NCBI RefSeq assembly: GCF_001517665.2
Contig: NZ_LN999808.1
Coordinates: 310,001-374,000, forward strand
DNA length: 64,000 nt
Reading direction: 5' to 3'
From: Peptoniphilus phoceensis
GTDB taxonomy: Bacteria; Bacillota; Clostridia; Tissierellales; Peptoniphilaceae
Below the pieces are notes generated by a model. The model did not search any database. It was not told where the DNA came from and saw nothing but the letters and a program-made list of their open reading frames with translations. This document shows, one piece after another, positions 24,677 through 33,347 of the stretch (position 1 is the first letter of the stretch; the number at the start of each line of letters is the position of its first letter). The position numbers and the translations under genes were made by a program.

Positions 24677-26563
24677 TTAGTCTTCTAATTCCATCCAAAT
24701 TTCATAAAGCTCATCTAGTGTATTTGCAAGGCTTTCACGCTCTATTGATAAATCGTTTGCTAGTTGATAATCGCTGTATGTGTTAGAGTCTGCAAGTTTA
24801 GAGTCAATTGTGGATAACTTTTCTTCAATTGTGGCAATTTCTTCTTCAACTTTTTCTTTTTTCTTGCGAAGGACCTTATTTTTTTTGCGTTCTTCTCTCT
24901 CTTCTCTTTTTTCTCTTTCAATTTCAGTTTTTGTCTTGAAATTTTCCTCTTCAGGCTCACTCTCACTTGTCTTTTCAAGATAGTAGTCGTAGTTGCCAAG
25001 AAAAGTGTTGATTCCATCTTCTTTCATTTCAAAAATTTTATCCACAGTTTTATTTAAAAAGTATCTGTCGTGAGATATAGATAAAACTGTGCCCTCATAT
25101 TTTAAGAGAGCATCTTCGAGGATTTCCTTTGAGTCAATGTCAAGGTGGTTAGTAGGTTCGTCAAGGACAAGGAAGTTTGCTCCCTTTAACATAATTTTTA
25201 AAAGAGATAATCTTCCACGTTCTCCACCAGAAAGTTCTTCTACACTTTTAAAAATGTCGTCGCCAACAAAGAGAAATTCAGCTAAATATTTTCTTATTTG
25301 AAAATGCTCAAGCTTTGGAAACTCGTCCCATATTTCGTCCATGACAGTTTTATCAAGACTCAAGTTGTCCAATTCTTGGTAGAAGAAAGCTATATCGACA
25401 TTAGATCCAATTTTTACTTCGCCAGAAGTTTCTTGAATTTCTTTTGCAATAATTTTAAAGAGGGTGGATTTTCCCACACCATTGGGACCGATTAAACCGA
25501 TTTTGTCATTTTTGTAGACAAAGGCATTTAAATCGTGAAATACTAAGTGATCGCCAAAAGATTTTGAGAGGTCCTTAATTTCTAAAACATCTCTGCCAGA
25601 AGTTTTTTTAGGTGTGAAGGAAAGTTTGGTTCTCTTGTTAGAGGAAGGCATATCGATTTTTTGCATCTTATCTAGCATTTTCTTTCGACTTTTTCCTTGT
25701 TTTATAAATCTGTCACGGCCAAGATTCATATACCTCTTTATAATTTCTTCTTGTCTTTTTATTTCTTTTTGTTGATCTTCATATTGTCTTTTTAAGACTT
25801 CAAAATCCTTTTTTCTTTGTCTTATATAGTTATCGTAGTTGCCCTTATAAGTTTTTGTAGCCCCATTTTCCAGCAGGACAATTTTAGATACAATATTATT
25901 TAAAAAATATCTGTCGTGACTTATGACAATTATAGCCTTGTCTATATCTTTTAAATATTTTTCTAGCCAAGAAATTGCATCAATATCAAGATGGTTTGTA
26001 GGTTCGTCTAAAAGAAGTAGGTCTGCATCTTGAAGTAATAGCATGGCAAGAGCTACACGAGATTTTTGTCCACCAGAGAGAGTGGAAATATCCTTGGAGA
26101 AGTCTTCTTCTGAAAAACCCAAACCTATTAAAGTTCCCCTAATTTTTGAATTGTAAGAATATCCATCTCTTTTGTGAAACTCATCTTGAAGTCTTTGGTA
26201 CTTCATAAGTTCTTCATCTAAGTTATCTGGATTTTCTGCAATTATGTGTTCTTGTTGTCTAAGATTTTTTTCAAGTTCAATTAAGTCTTCAAAAATAGAA
26301 AGGCAATTATCATAAATAGAGCCTTCTTGGTGAAGGCTTAATTGTTGCTCTAAGTAAGCGATTTTCAAATCTTTTTTTCTAAAAATTTCCCCATCATCGT
26401 AGGAGAGATTTTCTGTTATTATATTAAAAAGAGTGGACTTGCCACTTCCGTTGATTCCAATAAGGCCAATTTTATCCTTATCCTCAACTATTAAGTTTGC
26501 ATCTTTAATAGTTTCTTCATCAATGTAGGATTTTTTTATATTTGTTAAACTAAGTATTGGCAT
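24677..26563 (-). CDS. ABC-F family ATPase (Uup/YdiF-like)
   Basis: The 628-residue protein has two ABC domains and no membrane helices. Walker A motifs are GINGSGKST (about residue 38) and GPNGVGKST (about 358), signatures LSGGQKSR and LSGGERGR, and both Walker B regions read LLDEPTNHLD or LVLDEPTNHLD. A linker of about 80 charged residues joins them, and a C-terminal coiled coil (about 545-628) resembles Uup/ABC-F proteins. Family members act on the ribosome in translation control or antibiotic protection, or in DNA repair; the exact role is unknown. The start follows AGGAGGT. Two DnaA boxes lie inside its 3' third. Confidence 0.92.
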   Translation of the reverse strand: MPILSLTNIKKSYIDEETIKDANLIVEDKDKIGLIGINGSGKSTLFNIITENLSYDDGEIFRKKDLKIAYLEQQLSLHQEGSIYDNCLSIFEDLIELEKNLRQQEHIIAENPDNLDEELMKYQRLQDEFHKRDGYSYNSKIRGTLIGLGFSEEDFSKDISTLSGGQKSRVALAMLLLQDADLLLLDEPTNHLDIDAISWLEKYLKDIDKAIIVISHDRYFLNNIVSKIVLLENGATKTYKGNYDNYIRQRKKDFEVLKRQYEDQQKEIKRQEEIIKRYMNLGRDRFIKQGKSRKKMLDKMQKIDMPSSNKRTKLSFTPKKTSGRDVLEIKDLSKSFGDHLVFHDLNAFVYKNDKIGLIGPNGVGKSTLFKIIAKEIQETSGEVKIGSNVDIAFFYQELDNLSLDKTVMDEIWDEFPKLEHFQIRKYLAEFLFVGDDIFKSVEELSGGERGRLSLLKIMLKGANFLVLDEPTNHLDIDSKEILEDALLKYEGTVLSISHDRYFLNKTVDKIFEMKEDGINTFLGNYDYYLEKTSESEPEEENFKTKTEIEREKREEREERKKNKVLRKKKEKVEEEIATIEEKLSTIDSKLADSNTYSDYQLANDLSIERESLANTLDELYEIWMELED

Positions 26564-26657
26564 AATGACCTCCTAGCTACATTTTATCAAATTATTAAGT
26601 CCTTTAAAAGACAGAGGCTATTGATAAAAAAAAGACCTGCAACAGCAAGTCTTAGAT

Positions 26658-27890
26658 TTATAAATTTTCTATAAAATTTTGATTCAAAGTATAAATTAAA
26701 GGTCTTTCCTTTATAGCTTTTATAAAACCATCTTTTTCAAGTTCCTTTAATTCCCTTATTTTTTTGTTTTTATTTTTAAAATCATCAGTATATTCAAATA
26801 TTTCATCTCGTGTGAGACCCTTATTGTTGTCAAAATAATAATTTTGACAGAGTAGAAATAGGATGGATTCTTTTAACTTACTATTTAAAATTGAGCTATT
26901 ATTTTCAATACACTTTCTAGCAATATTCAAATTTTCTATTTTATTAGACAAATTAAAAATAATATCCTCTTGACCAGCTATTAAAGTTTTTAAAAATTCA
27001 TCTATAAAATAATTTAGTTCACCCTTATTTATTTTTGAATTAGTTATATGAAAACTTTTGTAATAAGAATTCTTGTTTATCCAGCATCCACGAGCAAGTG
27101 ACATAGAAGTTAAATAAGAATACTTGCTCCTAATAAAGATACTTGAAATAAATCTATTTACGCGACCATTTCCATCGTAAAAGGGATGAATATATCCAAA
27201 ATAATAGTGAAAAATGGCAACTCTTATGAGTAAATCTAAATCAGTGTTTAACAAAAAATTTAAAAGATTTGACATAGAATCTTCTATTTTATTTTCGCCT
27301 ATTATTCCTGTGTGTATTATTTCACCTGAAACAGAATTTTTCTTTTGAACGTAGACAGCGTCCAACCTAAAAAATTTACCATCAGGCGCATCTTTTTCCT
27401 CAATTTCACCCTTAGTTATCTCGTCATAAATTTTCCGAATATCCTTTAAATCTGATGGGACTTTCAAAGAATTTTCATTTAAGAGCAAGAGATAGGATTT
27501 AATCATGCTAGTGAGTCTTATTTTTTTAGGATTTTTTGAATTTAAAATATTTCTTGTAGTTTCGATTATTTCTTTTTTCTCGGATTTTACACCTTCAAGA
27601 TCATTAGTGCTTTTCAATTCACTTGATATGATATCCAATAAATTTGCACTTTTAGCAATTATTGGCAGTTCATCATTTAATTTTTCTAAAGTATTATTAT
27701 TTTGATTTATCAAGTCTATTAGATTTGACGTTTCTCTATTGAAGACATAATAAAGTTGAAAAGATAAATTTTCCCTATAAGGTTTTATAAACAGATTAGT
27801 ATTTAAAGTCTCACTAAAATTCACTCTAGATTTATAAATTTTTTCATATTCATTTTTATTTTTGTAGTATAAAGTGTATAAATAATCCAT
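26658..27890 (-). CDS. Fic family protein (predicted AMP-transferase) with winged-helix C-terminus
   Basis: The 410-residue protein carries a near-consensus Fic motif HPFYDGNGRVNR at 235-246, so it should transfer AMP or another nucleotide-derived group to a target protein. An inhibitory-helix motif T-x3-E-G (TNDLEG, residues 95-100) precedes the Fic core, as in class II self-inhibited Fic proteins. The C-terminus (about 340-410) looks like a winged helix and could bind DNA. Upstream are three 51-bp-spaced repeats, the first directly abutting its ribosome site. No separate antitoxin gene is adjacent. Target unknown. Confidence 0.88.
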   Translation of the reverse strand: MDYLYTLYYKNKNEYEKIYKSRVNFSETLNTNLFIKPYRENLSFQLYYVFNRETSNLIDLINQNNNTLEKLNDELPIIAKSANLLDIISSELKSTNDLEGVKSEKKEIIETTRNILNSKNPKKIRLTSMIKSYLLLLNENSLKVPSDLKDIRKIYDEITKGEIEEKDAPDGKFFRLDAVYVQKKNSVSGEIIHTGIIGENKIEDSMSNLLNFLLNTDLDLLIRVAIFHYYFGYIHPFYDGNGRVNRFISSIFIRSKYSYLTSMSLARGCWINKNSYYKSFHITNSKINKGELNYFIDEFLKTLIAGQEDIIFNLSNKIENLNIARKCIENNSSILNSKLKESILFLLCQNYYFDNNKGLTRDEIFEYTDDFKNKNKKIRELKELEKDGFIKAIKERPLIYTLNQNFIENL

Positions 27891-27899
27891 AAATCCTCC

Positions 27900-28052
27900 A
27901 ATAAAATCAAAAAAACATTAAATTTTATTTATTTCAATAAATTATAACAAAATAAAATCAAAAAAACATCAAAATTTGATTTTATTATGCATTTTATAAA
28001 AAATAAAATCAAAAAAATGCCAAAATTTGATTTTATTCTAAAAACTTTAAAT
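27900..28052. repeat. Three tandem 51-bp repeats with 12-bp inverted arms upstream of the Fic gene
   Basis: Units begin at 27900, 27951 and 28002, exactly 51 bases apart, each opening with AATAAAATCAAA. In units 2 and 3 a perfect inverted copy, TTTGATTTTATT, follows after 12 bases (27975-27986 and 28026-28037). In unit 1 the right arm is degenerate. Spacing close to five helical turns and position next to the ribosome site suggest operators; the Fic protein's own winged helix is a candidate binder. The stretch 27891-28152 holds no gene. Confidence 0.7.
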
Positions 28053-28152
28053 TATAAAATAAAAAAATAAGAGAATTTTAATTTTATATTCTAAATTCAT
28101 CATAAAAAAATTAAAAATTACAAAATTTTAAGAATATAAAAAATTTAAACAA

Positions 28153-28181
28153 ATAAAAAAGCTGTGCCAGATTGACACAAC
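28153..28181 (-). terminator. Intrinsic terminator (minus strand) of the IclR gene
   Basis: On the minus strand GTTGTGTCA and TGGCACAGC (28161-28181) form a 9-bp stem with two G-T pairs, followed by TTTTTTATTT. Confidence 0.75.
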
Positions 28182-28182
28182 T

Positions 28183-28932
28183 TTAAGCTTCCGAATATCC
28201 TAAATTTTTGGAAAATTCAACGCTGCAGCTCTTGACTGCCTCCATATATTCTTTTTTAGACTCTTCTGTGATTCTCTCCTTTGGTATTACAACCCCAATT
28301 GATCCCACAAGTTGGTCCTTATAATTAAAGACTGGAGCACCGATTCCAATAACTGAATCAATATATTCTGAATCCGATACAGAAATTTTTTGATTTTTTA
28401 TTTGCATTAACTCTTTCTTTAATTGGTCCTTATCAACTGGCGAATTTAAATAATCTGAAAGATCCCTTTTTAAGTAATAATTAATATAGTCATCAGATTG
28501 AAAAGCGAGGATAGTTTTTCTAATAGCACCCTTGTGAAGATCAATTTCTATGCCAAAATTTTCCACAATCTTTAGGGAATGCTTGCCTTCAGCCTTGGAA
28601 AGAAGTAGACCCTTATCTCCTGATTTGATTATAAAATAAGAATCTTCCCTTGTAAGATCAGATAACTTTTCTAAGATTAATTTTCCTACAGCTTGTGGAT
28701 CTAACTTTGAGGATGCCTTTATCCCCAAGGGAATAAGTGCAGGTCCTAGACCATATAAGTGGGTTCTCTCGTCCTTTGATACATATCCAACATCTATTAA
28801 TGTGGATAAGATTCTGTGAGCTGTGCTTGGTGGTATATTTAAAAATTCAGAAATTTCTGCAATTGTAAGTTCTCTATTTTCACTTTTTAAGATGTCTAAA
28901 ACATTTGCTGCTTTAACTAAACTTTGAATCAT
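28183..28932 (-). CDS. IclR family transcriptional regulator
   Basis: The 249-residue protein has an N-terminal winged helix (residues 1-65; recognition helix IPPSTAHRILSTLIDVGYV) and a C-terminal IclR effector domain with SYFIIKSGDKGLLLSKAEG and GIGAPVFNYKDQLVGSIGVV (about 215-235). Such regulators respond to small organic acids and related metabolites. No catabolic gene is adjacent in the same direction, so its target may be elsewhere or be the divergent sdpRI-like pair. An IclR-like palindrome lies just upstream of its promoter, suggesting self-control. One isolated DnaA-box-like sequence (28801-28809) lies in the gene. Confidence 0.92.
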   Translation of the reverse strand: MIQSLVKAANVLDILKSENRELTIAEISEFLNIPPSTAHRILSTLIDVGYVSKDERTHLYGLGPALIPLGIKASSKLDPQAVGKLILEKLSDLTREDSYFIIKSGDKGLLLSKAEGKHSLKIVENFGIEIDLHKGAIRKTILAFQSDDYINYYLKRDLSDYLNSPVDKDQLKKELMQIKNQKISVSDSEYIDSVIGIGAPVFNYKDQLVGSIGVVIPKERITEESKKEYMEAVKSCSVEFSKNLGYSEA

Positions 28933-28952
28933 AATTTCACCTTCCAGCTAAA

Positions 28953-28981
28953 ATTATACCACATAATGGAAAGTATTTCAC
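28953..28981 (-). promoter_or_regulatory. IclR gene promoter with IclR-like palindrome
   Basis: Minus-strand TATAAT is at 28953-28958. The sequence TGGAAAGTATTTCAC at 28967-28981 resembles the E. coli IclR operator core (TGGAAATNATTTCCA) with mismatches toward one end, and overlaps the expected -35 position. Binding by this IclR protein is an inference. Confidence 0.45.
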
Positions 28982-29125
28982 TAAAAGAAATAATTTGTTT
29001 TTAAATAAGATAATTAAAAGTCTTTTAATATTATAAGTCAAAAACTAAATTATAAAAGTAAAATATTTATTTAAATATAAAAATTTTTGGAATTAAAAAC
29101 TATTTAGACAAATAACAAAATAGTA

Positions 29126-29184
29126 TTGACAATAAAAATTATTTTAATATAATTGAATTAAGTATTTAGATAATTATCGAAATA
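29126..29184 (+). promoter_or_regulatory. Consensus promoter and inverted-repeat operator of the sdpR-like gene
   Basis: TTGACA (29126-29131), 16 bases, TATAAT (29148-29153). Ten bases downstream lies an inverted repeat, TATTTAGATA (29163-29172) and TATCGAAATA (29175-29184), matching at 9 of 10 positions. Its place at the start of transcription suits an ArsR-type self-repressor. Confidence 0.72.
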
Positions 29185-29206
29185 GGTTAAAAAAAGGAGG
29201 GATTAG

Positions 29207-29485
29207 GTGAAATTTTCTAACACCTTTAAGGCCTTGTCTGACCCTGTGAGATTAGAAATATTAAATATTTTGAGAAAGTCTGGTCGCATGAATGCAGGAG
29301 AAATTGCAGAAAAATTTGACTTGTCTAAGGCTACAATCTCCCACCACTTAAAAATTTTAAAGGACCAGGATTTAATTTACGAGGACAAGGAAAAAAATTA
29401 TATTTATTATGAACTAAACACTTCAGTTTTCGAAGAAATACTTACATGGATTGCCAATTTCAAAGGAGGAGCAGATGAAAAATAA
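29207..29485 (+). CDS. ArsR/SdpR family autorepressor
   Basis: The 92-residue protein is a small winged-helix repressor of the ArsR fold (FKALSDPVRLEILNILRKSG; recognition helix SKATISHHLKILKDQDLI). It lacks the CxC metal-binding motif of metal-sensing ArsR proteins, and sits directly before an SdpI-like gene, the arrangement of the Bacillus sdpR-sdpI immunity operon, in which SdpI sequesters SdpR at the membrane. The start is GTG behind AAGGAGG. It overlaps the next gene by 11 bases, indicating coupled translation. Confidence 0.88.
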   Translation: MKFSNTFKALSDPVRLEILNILRKSGRMNAGEIAEKFDLSKATISHHLKILKDQDLIYEDKEKNYIYYELNTSVFEEILTWIANFKGGADEK

Positions 29486-30116
29486 ATTTAGATTTAGAAA
29501 AAGCAGCATAATTTCAATAATTGCATCTTTTGCAATTTTAGTAATTTTTAATCTCTTGTTTTATAACAAAATGCCAGCAGAGCTTCCAACTCACTGGGAC
29601 TTTAGGGGACAAGCTGACGACTACAGCTCAAAGTTTGATGCCATGGTATTGACACATGGATTTCTTGTAGTCATGAATATCTTCATGTGCTTTATGCTTG
29701 ACAACGATCCAAGAAATAAGAAGCAAAAGAACTTCTTAATGACACTTAGCAAGCTTGCCATGCCAGCTATAATGCTAGTGGTCTACACTATAACAGTCAT
29801 GGTTGGACTGGGAAGGGATGTAAATGTGTCAGTGATAATTCCAGTTTTTGTTGGACTATTATTTATTGCCATTGGCAACTATCTTCCAAAGACTAGGAGA
29901 AATTACACCATGGGAATAAAACTCCCTTGGACCCTCAACAGTGACGAGAACTGGAGAAGAACTCACAGGCTTGGTGGAATTTGCTTTGTAATAATTGGAC
30001 TTTGTCTTATTCTTTCAGTATTTTTAAAAAGTGAAATTGTATTTTTAGTCCCACTTTTTCTTGGTGCAATAATTCCAGCAGTATACTCTTACTATCTATA
30101 CACTAAAGGAATTTAA
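29475..30116 (+). CDS. SdpI/YvaZ family membrane protein (DUF1648 plus SdpI domain)
   Basis: The 213-residue protein has six membrane helices. An N-terminal DUF1648 element (MPAELPTHWDFRGQADDY) follows the first helix, and a C-terminal SdpI domain shows NYTMGIKLPWTLNSDENW followed by RTHRLGG. SdpI-type proteins give immunity to a killing peptide in Bacillus and can act as signal partners of SdpR. No sdpABC toxin genes are seen here, so it may protect against peptides made by others or have a different role. ATG 29475 is chosen because AAAGGAGGA precedes it. Confidence 0.88.
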   Translation: MKNKFRFRKSSIISIIASFAILVIFNLLFYNKMPAELPTHWDFRGQADDYSSKFDAMVLTHGFLVVMNIFMCFMLDNDPRNKKQKNFLMTLSKLAMPAIMLVVYTITVMVGLGRDVNVSVIIPVFVGLLFIAIGNYLPKTRRNYTMGIKLPWTLNSDENWRRTHRLGGICFVIIGLCLILSVFLKSEIVFLVPLFLGAIIPAVYSYYLYTKGI

Positions 30117-30149
30117 AAAATAAAAAAGTCTTTATAGATTTTTAAGGCG

Positions 30150-30192
30150 TAAAAAAACTCTTGCAAAAATTCTGCAAGAGTTTCTTTTTTTA
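30150..30192. terminator. Bidirectional terminator
   Basis: AACTCTTGCA (30156-30165), loop AAAATTC, TGCAAGAGTT (30173-30182), with A and T runs on the two sides. It separates the convergent SdpI-like and nitrilase-family genes. Confidence 0.88.
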
Positions 30193-30209
30193 TAAAATTT
30201 TATTTGTAA

Positions 30210-31004
30210 TTATAACTTTCTATTTTTTCTTGATACTTCTAGGGGAAGTTTTTCTCTTTCTCTTTTTACTTTTTCCTTTTCTAATTTTAAAACTGCAAGA
30301 TTTTTTTCTTCTCCAAGGTCCACTTCAATTTTTCCACTTGGATCAACTATAAGGGAGTGGGCATAGGCATTTTTGGAAAGCTCATCATCTCTTGCTATAG
30401 TAGGGGAGACAATATAGCACTGAGTGTCCACTGCACGAGCTCTATTTAATAGATGGAAGTGAGCTTCTCCAGTCTTTTTCATAAAAGTTGAAGGTGAAAA
30501 GATTACTTCTGCTCCATAGTCTCGGAAAGTTTGGAAAAGTTCTGGGAATCTCAAGTCAAAACAAATGGCGAGTCCAAAGTTTCCATATTCTGTTTCAAAA
30601 ACTCCAAGGGATTTGCCACCGGAAATTGTGTCAGATTCCTTGTAGCCTTCAATGTCGAAGAGATTTATTTTTGAATATCTGTATATTTCTCTGCCAGACT
30701 TGTCAAAGACATAGGATCTGTTGTATATTTTACCTTCTGATTTAATTGGTATAGAACCACCAACTAGGTATATCCCATTTTCTTTTGCGACTTTACTCAT
30801 TTTTTCATAAGTTTCGCCAAAGTCTTCTTCTGCAAATTTTGTGAAATAAGAATTTTGGTAGGGACAATTCCACATTTCTGGAAGACAAACTAAATCGGCA
30901 TTCTTTTCTTTTGCGCGAGATACATATTCTTCCATAGTTTTTAAATTTTCTTTTTTGTCGCCTTTTGCAGGCAATTGAATTATTCCAACATTAAAATCTT
31001 TCAT
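30210..31004 (-). CDS. Carbon-nitrogen hydrolase, omega-amidase/Nit2-like
   Basis: The 264-residue protein has the nitrilase-superfamily triad: Glu43 (LPEMW), Lys112 (YSKINLFD) and Cys148 (AICFDLRFPEL). The FDLRFPEL and YSKINLFDIE signatures fit the omega-amidase branch (Nit2/YafV), which hydrolyses alpha-ketoglutaramate or similar amides, including damaged metabolites. I use ATG 31004, since GAGGTG overlaps the possible GTG at 31010. It begins 7 bases after the uppP stop, so the two are coupled in an operon. Confidence 0.88.
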   Translation of the reverse strand: MKDFNVGIIQLPAKGDKKENLKTMEEYVSRAKEKNADLVCLPEMWNCPYQNSYFTKFAEEDFGETYEKMSKVAKENGIYLVGGSIPIKSEGKIYNRSYVFDKSGREIYRYSKINLFDIEGYKESDTISGGKSLGVFETEYGNFGLAICFDLRFPELFQTFRDYGAEVIFSPSTFMKKTGEAHFHLLNRARAVDTQCYIVSPTIARDDELSKNAYAHSLIVDPSGKIEVDLGEEKNLAVLKLEKEKVKREREKLPLEVSRKNRKL

Positions 31005-31011
31005 AGTCACC

Positions 31012-31887
31012 TCAAATTATATTGAAAAAGGCAAGACATAAAACTACTATGCCAAGCACAATTCTGTAATAGCCAAAGGGAATGAAGTCGTGTTCACGAA
31101 TGTATCCCAAGAATTTTTTGATTACAACAAGGGCTACGATATAGGAAATTACTCCGCCAACTAGGATTAAAAACCATTGCCATCCTGTAAAGGAAAATCC
31201 CATTTTTAAAATTTTAAGAGTAGTTGCTCCAAGCATAGTTGGGACTGCAAGGTAAAAGGAAAATTTTGCGGCACTTGTTCTTGAGCAGCCAAGGATCATT
31301 GCACCAATTATAGTTGCAGCTGAACGAGATGTTCCTGGAACCATAGCAAGACATTGGAAAAATCCAATTAAGAGTGCTGTTTTAAGTCCAATATCATTTA
31401 GGCTTTCATATTTAAAGGCTTTGTCCTTGTTATTTTTTTCCATAATAATAATTATTATACCGTAAAAAATTAGGGCAATGGCAACTGTAATTGGGTTAAA
31501 GAGATGGCTGTCGATGAAGTCGTCTAGCAAAAATCCAAAGAAGGCGGCAGGTAAAAATCCCACAATTATTTTTGCTATTAACCTCATAGTTTCAAGATCT
31601 CTGTACTTAAATTTTTCTTTAAAACTTAGTTCATTATACTTTTCTTCTCCAATTACTGGAGCAAGTTTTCCTCTAGCAATGGGATTTATGTCATAGAAGT
31701 ATAAATAAACTACGGCTAAAATAGCTCCAAGCTGAATTATTACACTAAAGGCATTGGAAAAAGCCTTGGGTTCAAGTTTTATAAAACTATCTGCTATTAT
31801 TAAATGGCCTGTTGATGATACAGGCAAAAATTCTGTAAGTCCTTCGATTATTCCAAGGAAGATTACTTTTAATAGGTCTATTATCAT
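31012..31887 (-). CDS. uppP: Undecaprenyl-diphosphatase UppP/BacA
   Basis: The 291-residue membrane enzyme removes a phosphate from undecaprenyl diphosphate, so the lipid carrier can be reused for peptidoglycan and wall polymers; it also gives bacitracin tolerance. Both family motifs are present: EGLTEFLPVSSTGHLI (residues about 15-30) and PGTSRSAATIIGAM (about 185-198), with seven to eight helices. ATG 31887 is preferred, because GGAGG lies inside the alternative upstream ATG at 31899. Together with the DUF368 protein it completes a carrier-recycling path. Confidence 0.96.
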   Translation of the reverse strand: MIIDLLKVIFLGIIEGLTEFLPVSSTGHLIIADSFIKLEPKAFSNAFSVIIQLGAILAVVYLYFYDINPIARGKLAPVIGEEKYNELSFKEKFKYRDLETMRLIAKIIVGFLPAAFFGFLLDDFIDSHLFNPITVAIALIFYGIIIIIMEKNNKDKAFKYESLNDIGLKTALLIGFFQCLAMVPGTSRSAATIIGAMILGCSRTSAAKFSFYLAVPTMLGATTLKILKMGFSFTGWQWFLILVGGVISYIVALVVIKKFLGYIREHDFIPFGYYRIVLGIVVLCLAFFNII

Positions 31888-31941
31888 ATTTACCTCCATT
31901 ATTTTGTCAAAGCCTATTATAACATTTGTGGCTACAAAAAT

Positions 31942-31972
31942 AAAAGGCTCTTGCCAATGACAAGAGCCTTAA
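31942..31972 (-). terminator. Terminator of the yybS-gdpP-rplI-dnaB operon (minus strand)
   Basis: AAGGCTCTTG (31944-31953), seven-base loop, CAAGAGCCTT (31961-31970); on the minus strand it is followed by TTATTTTTG. It lies between dnaB and uppP. Confidence 0.82.
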
Positions 31973-31976
31973 AATT

Positions 31977-33347
31977 TTATTCAGTTCTCTGTAAATTTAA
32001 AAATTTTGTAAATTCTTTTTTAAACATCAACTCAACAGTTCCTGTAGGACCATTTCTGTGTTTAGCAATAATTACTTCGCCGACATTTGGTTTTTCAGAT
32101 TCTTCCTTTGTGTAGTATTCATCTCTGTATAAAAACATTACAATGTCTGCATCTTGTTCAATGGCACCTGATTCACGAAGGTCTGATAAGATTGGTCTGT
32201 GATCAGTTCTAAGTTCTGGGGCACGAGAAAGTTGAGATAGGGCAATGACAGGGACTTCCAATTCCTTGGCAATGGCCTTTAAATTTCTTGATATGGCAGA
32301 AATTTCTTGCTGTCTTGATTCTGATCTTGATGACATTTGCATAAGTTGCAAGTAGTCTATTACTATTAAATCAAGTCCCTTTTCCACCTTCATTCTCCTG
32401 CACTTTGCCTTTAATTCTAGAGGAGATATGCCTGCAGTATCATCAATTTCTATTTTTAAATTTGATACAATTGGCATTGTGTTTATAATTTTTGTCCACT
32501 CTTCTTCATTTAGATTACCGCTTATTACTTTTTGCAAATCCACATGAGAAGTGGAAGAGATAATTCTTTGGAAGAGTTGGTTTTTACTCATTTCTAGAGA
32601 AAATACAGCGACAGATGCTCCACCTCTTAGGGCGGCATTAGTTGCAATATTTACCATGAGGGCAGTTTTACCCATGGAAGGTCTTGCCGCAAGTAAAATT
32701 AGATCAGACTTTTGAAGTCCAGAGATTTTTCTATCTAGGTCCACAAAACCAGTTGTAAGTCCTGTTAAGGCATTTGGATTTTGTGCCTTTTTTTCCATTT
32801 CAGAAAAGGAGTCAAGGGCAATACTTTTTATATTTATAAGTCCATTTTTTGTCGAGTCTTGAGTTATATCAAAGACAGATTTTTCTGCCAGCTCAATTAT
32901 AAGATCTGCCCGGGCATCAGGAGAGTAGGCAGCTGAAATGACCTTATCAGATGAATCTATTAACTCTCTTAAAATTCCCTTTTCTTTTATAATATTGCAG
33001 TAGTATTTAATATTTGAAACTGCCGTCACGTTAGAGGAGAGGTCTGCTAGATAGCTTATACCACCAACTTCATCGAGAGAGTCAGTTTTTTTAAGTTCTT
33101 CTGCAATAGTTATTACATCAGCTGCTTCATTTCTGTTGTAGATATTTAAAATGGCATTATAAATTTTTCTGTGAGCTTCTTGGTAAAAGTCTTCTATTTT
33201 TAAAAGTTCAATAGAAGTTGTAATGGCTTCCTTTGAAAGCATCATAGATCCAAGAGCTGACTCCTCTGCCTCTAAATTGTGGGGAGGCATTTTTATATTT
33301 GAAACAGAATTTAAATTTAATTCTCCATTAGCGTCCATATCAATCAA
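31977..33347 (-). CDS. dnaB: Replicative DNA helicase DnaB (DnaC of Bacillus)
   Basis: The 456-residue helicase unwinds DNA at the fork. The N-terminal domain begins around [18 protein letters not shown]; the RecA-like domain has Walker [12 protein letters not shown] (about residues 216-226), a conserved [11 protein letters not shown] near the C-terminus and the DYLQLM Walker B. Start is uncertain: TTG 33347 overlaps the rplI stop in TTGA, a usual coupling overlap, while ATG 33338 is nine bases later. No intein or insertion is present. The gene order matches the Bacillus yybS-yybT-rplI-dnaC cluster. Confidence 0.96.
   Translation of the reverse strand: MIDMDANGELNLNSVSNIKMPPHNLEAEESALGSMMLSKEAITTSIELLKIEDFYQEAHRKIYNAILNIYNRNEAADVITIAEELKKTDSLDEVGGISYLADLSSNVTAVSNIKYYCNIIKEKGILRELIDSSDKVISAAYSPDARADLIIELAEKSVFDITQDSTKNGLINIKSIALDSFSEMEKKAQNPNALTGLTTGFVDLDRKISGLQKSDLILLAARPSMGKTALMVNIATNAALRGGASVAVFSLEMSKNQLFQRIISSTSHVDLQKVISGNLNEEEWTKIINTMPIVSNLKIEIDDTAGISPLELKAKCRRMKVEKGLDLIVIDYLQLMQMSSRSESRQQEISAISRNLKAIAKELEVPVIALSQLSRAPELRTDHRPILSDLRESGAIEQDADIVMFLYRDEYYTKEESEKPNVGEVIIAKHRNGPTGTVELMFKKEFTKFLNLQRTE

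Noticed and set aside
27900-28052. Possible CRISPR-like array from regularly spaced repeats
   Set aside because: Only three units, no unique spacers between conserved repeats, no cas genes, and the units are AT-rich inverted repeats next to a gene start, which fits operators better.
28801-28809. Further DnaA box (TGTGGATAA) in the IclR gene
   Set aside because: Single isolated match inside a coding region; one such match per window is expected by chance.
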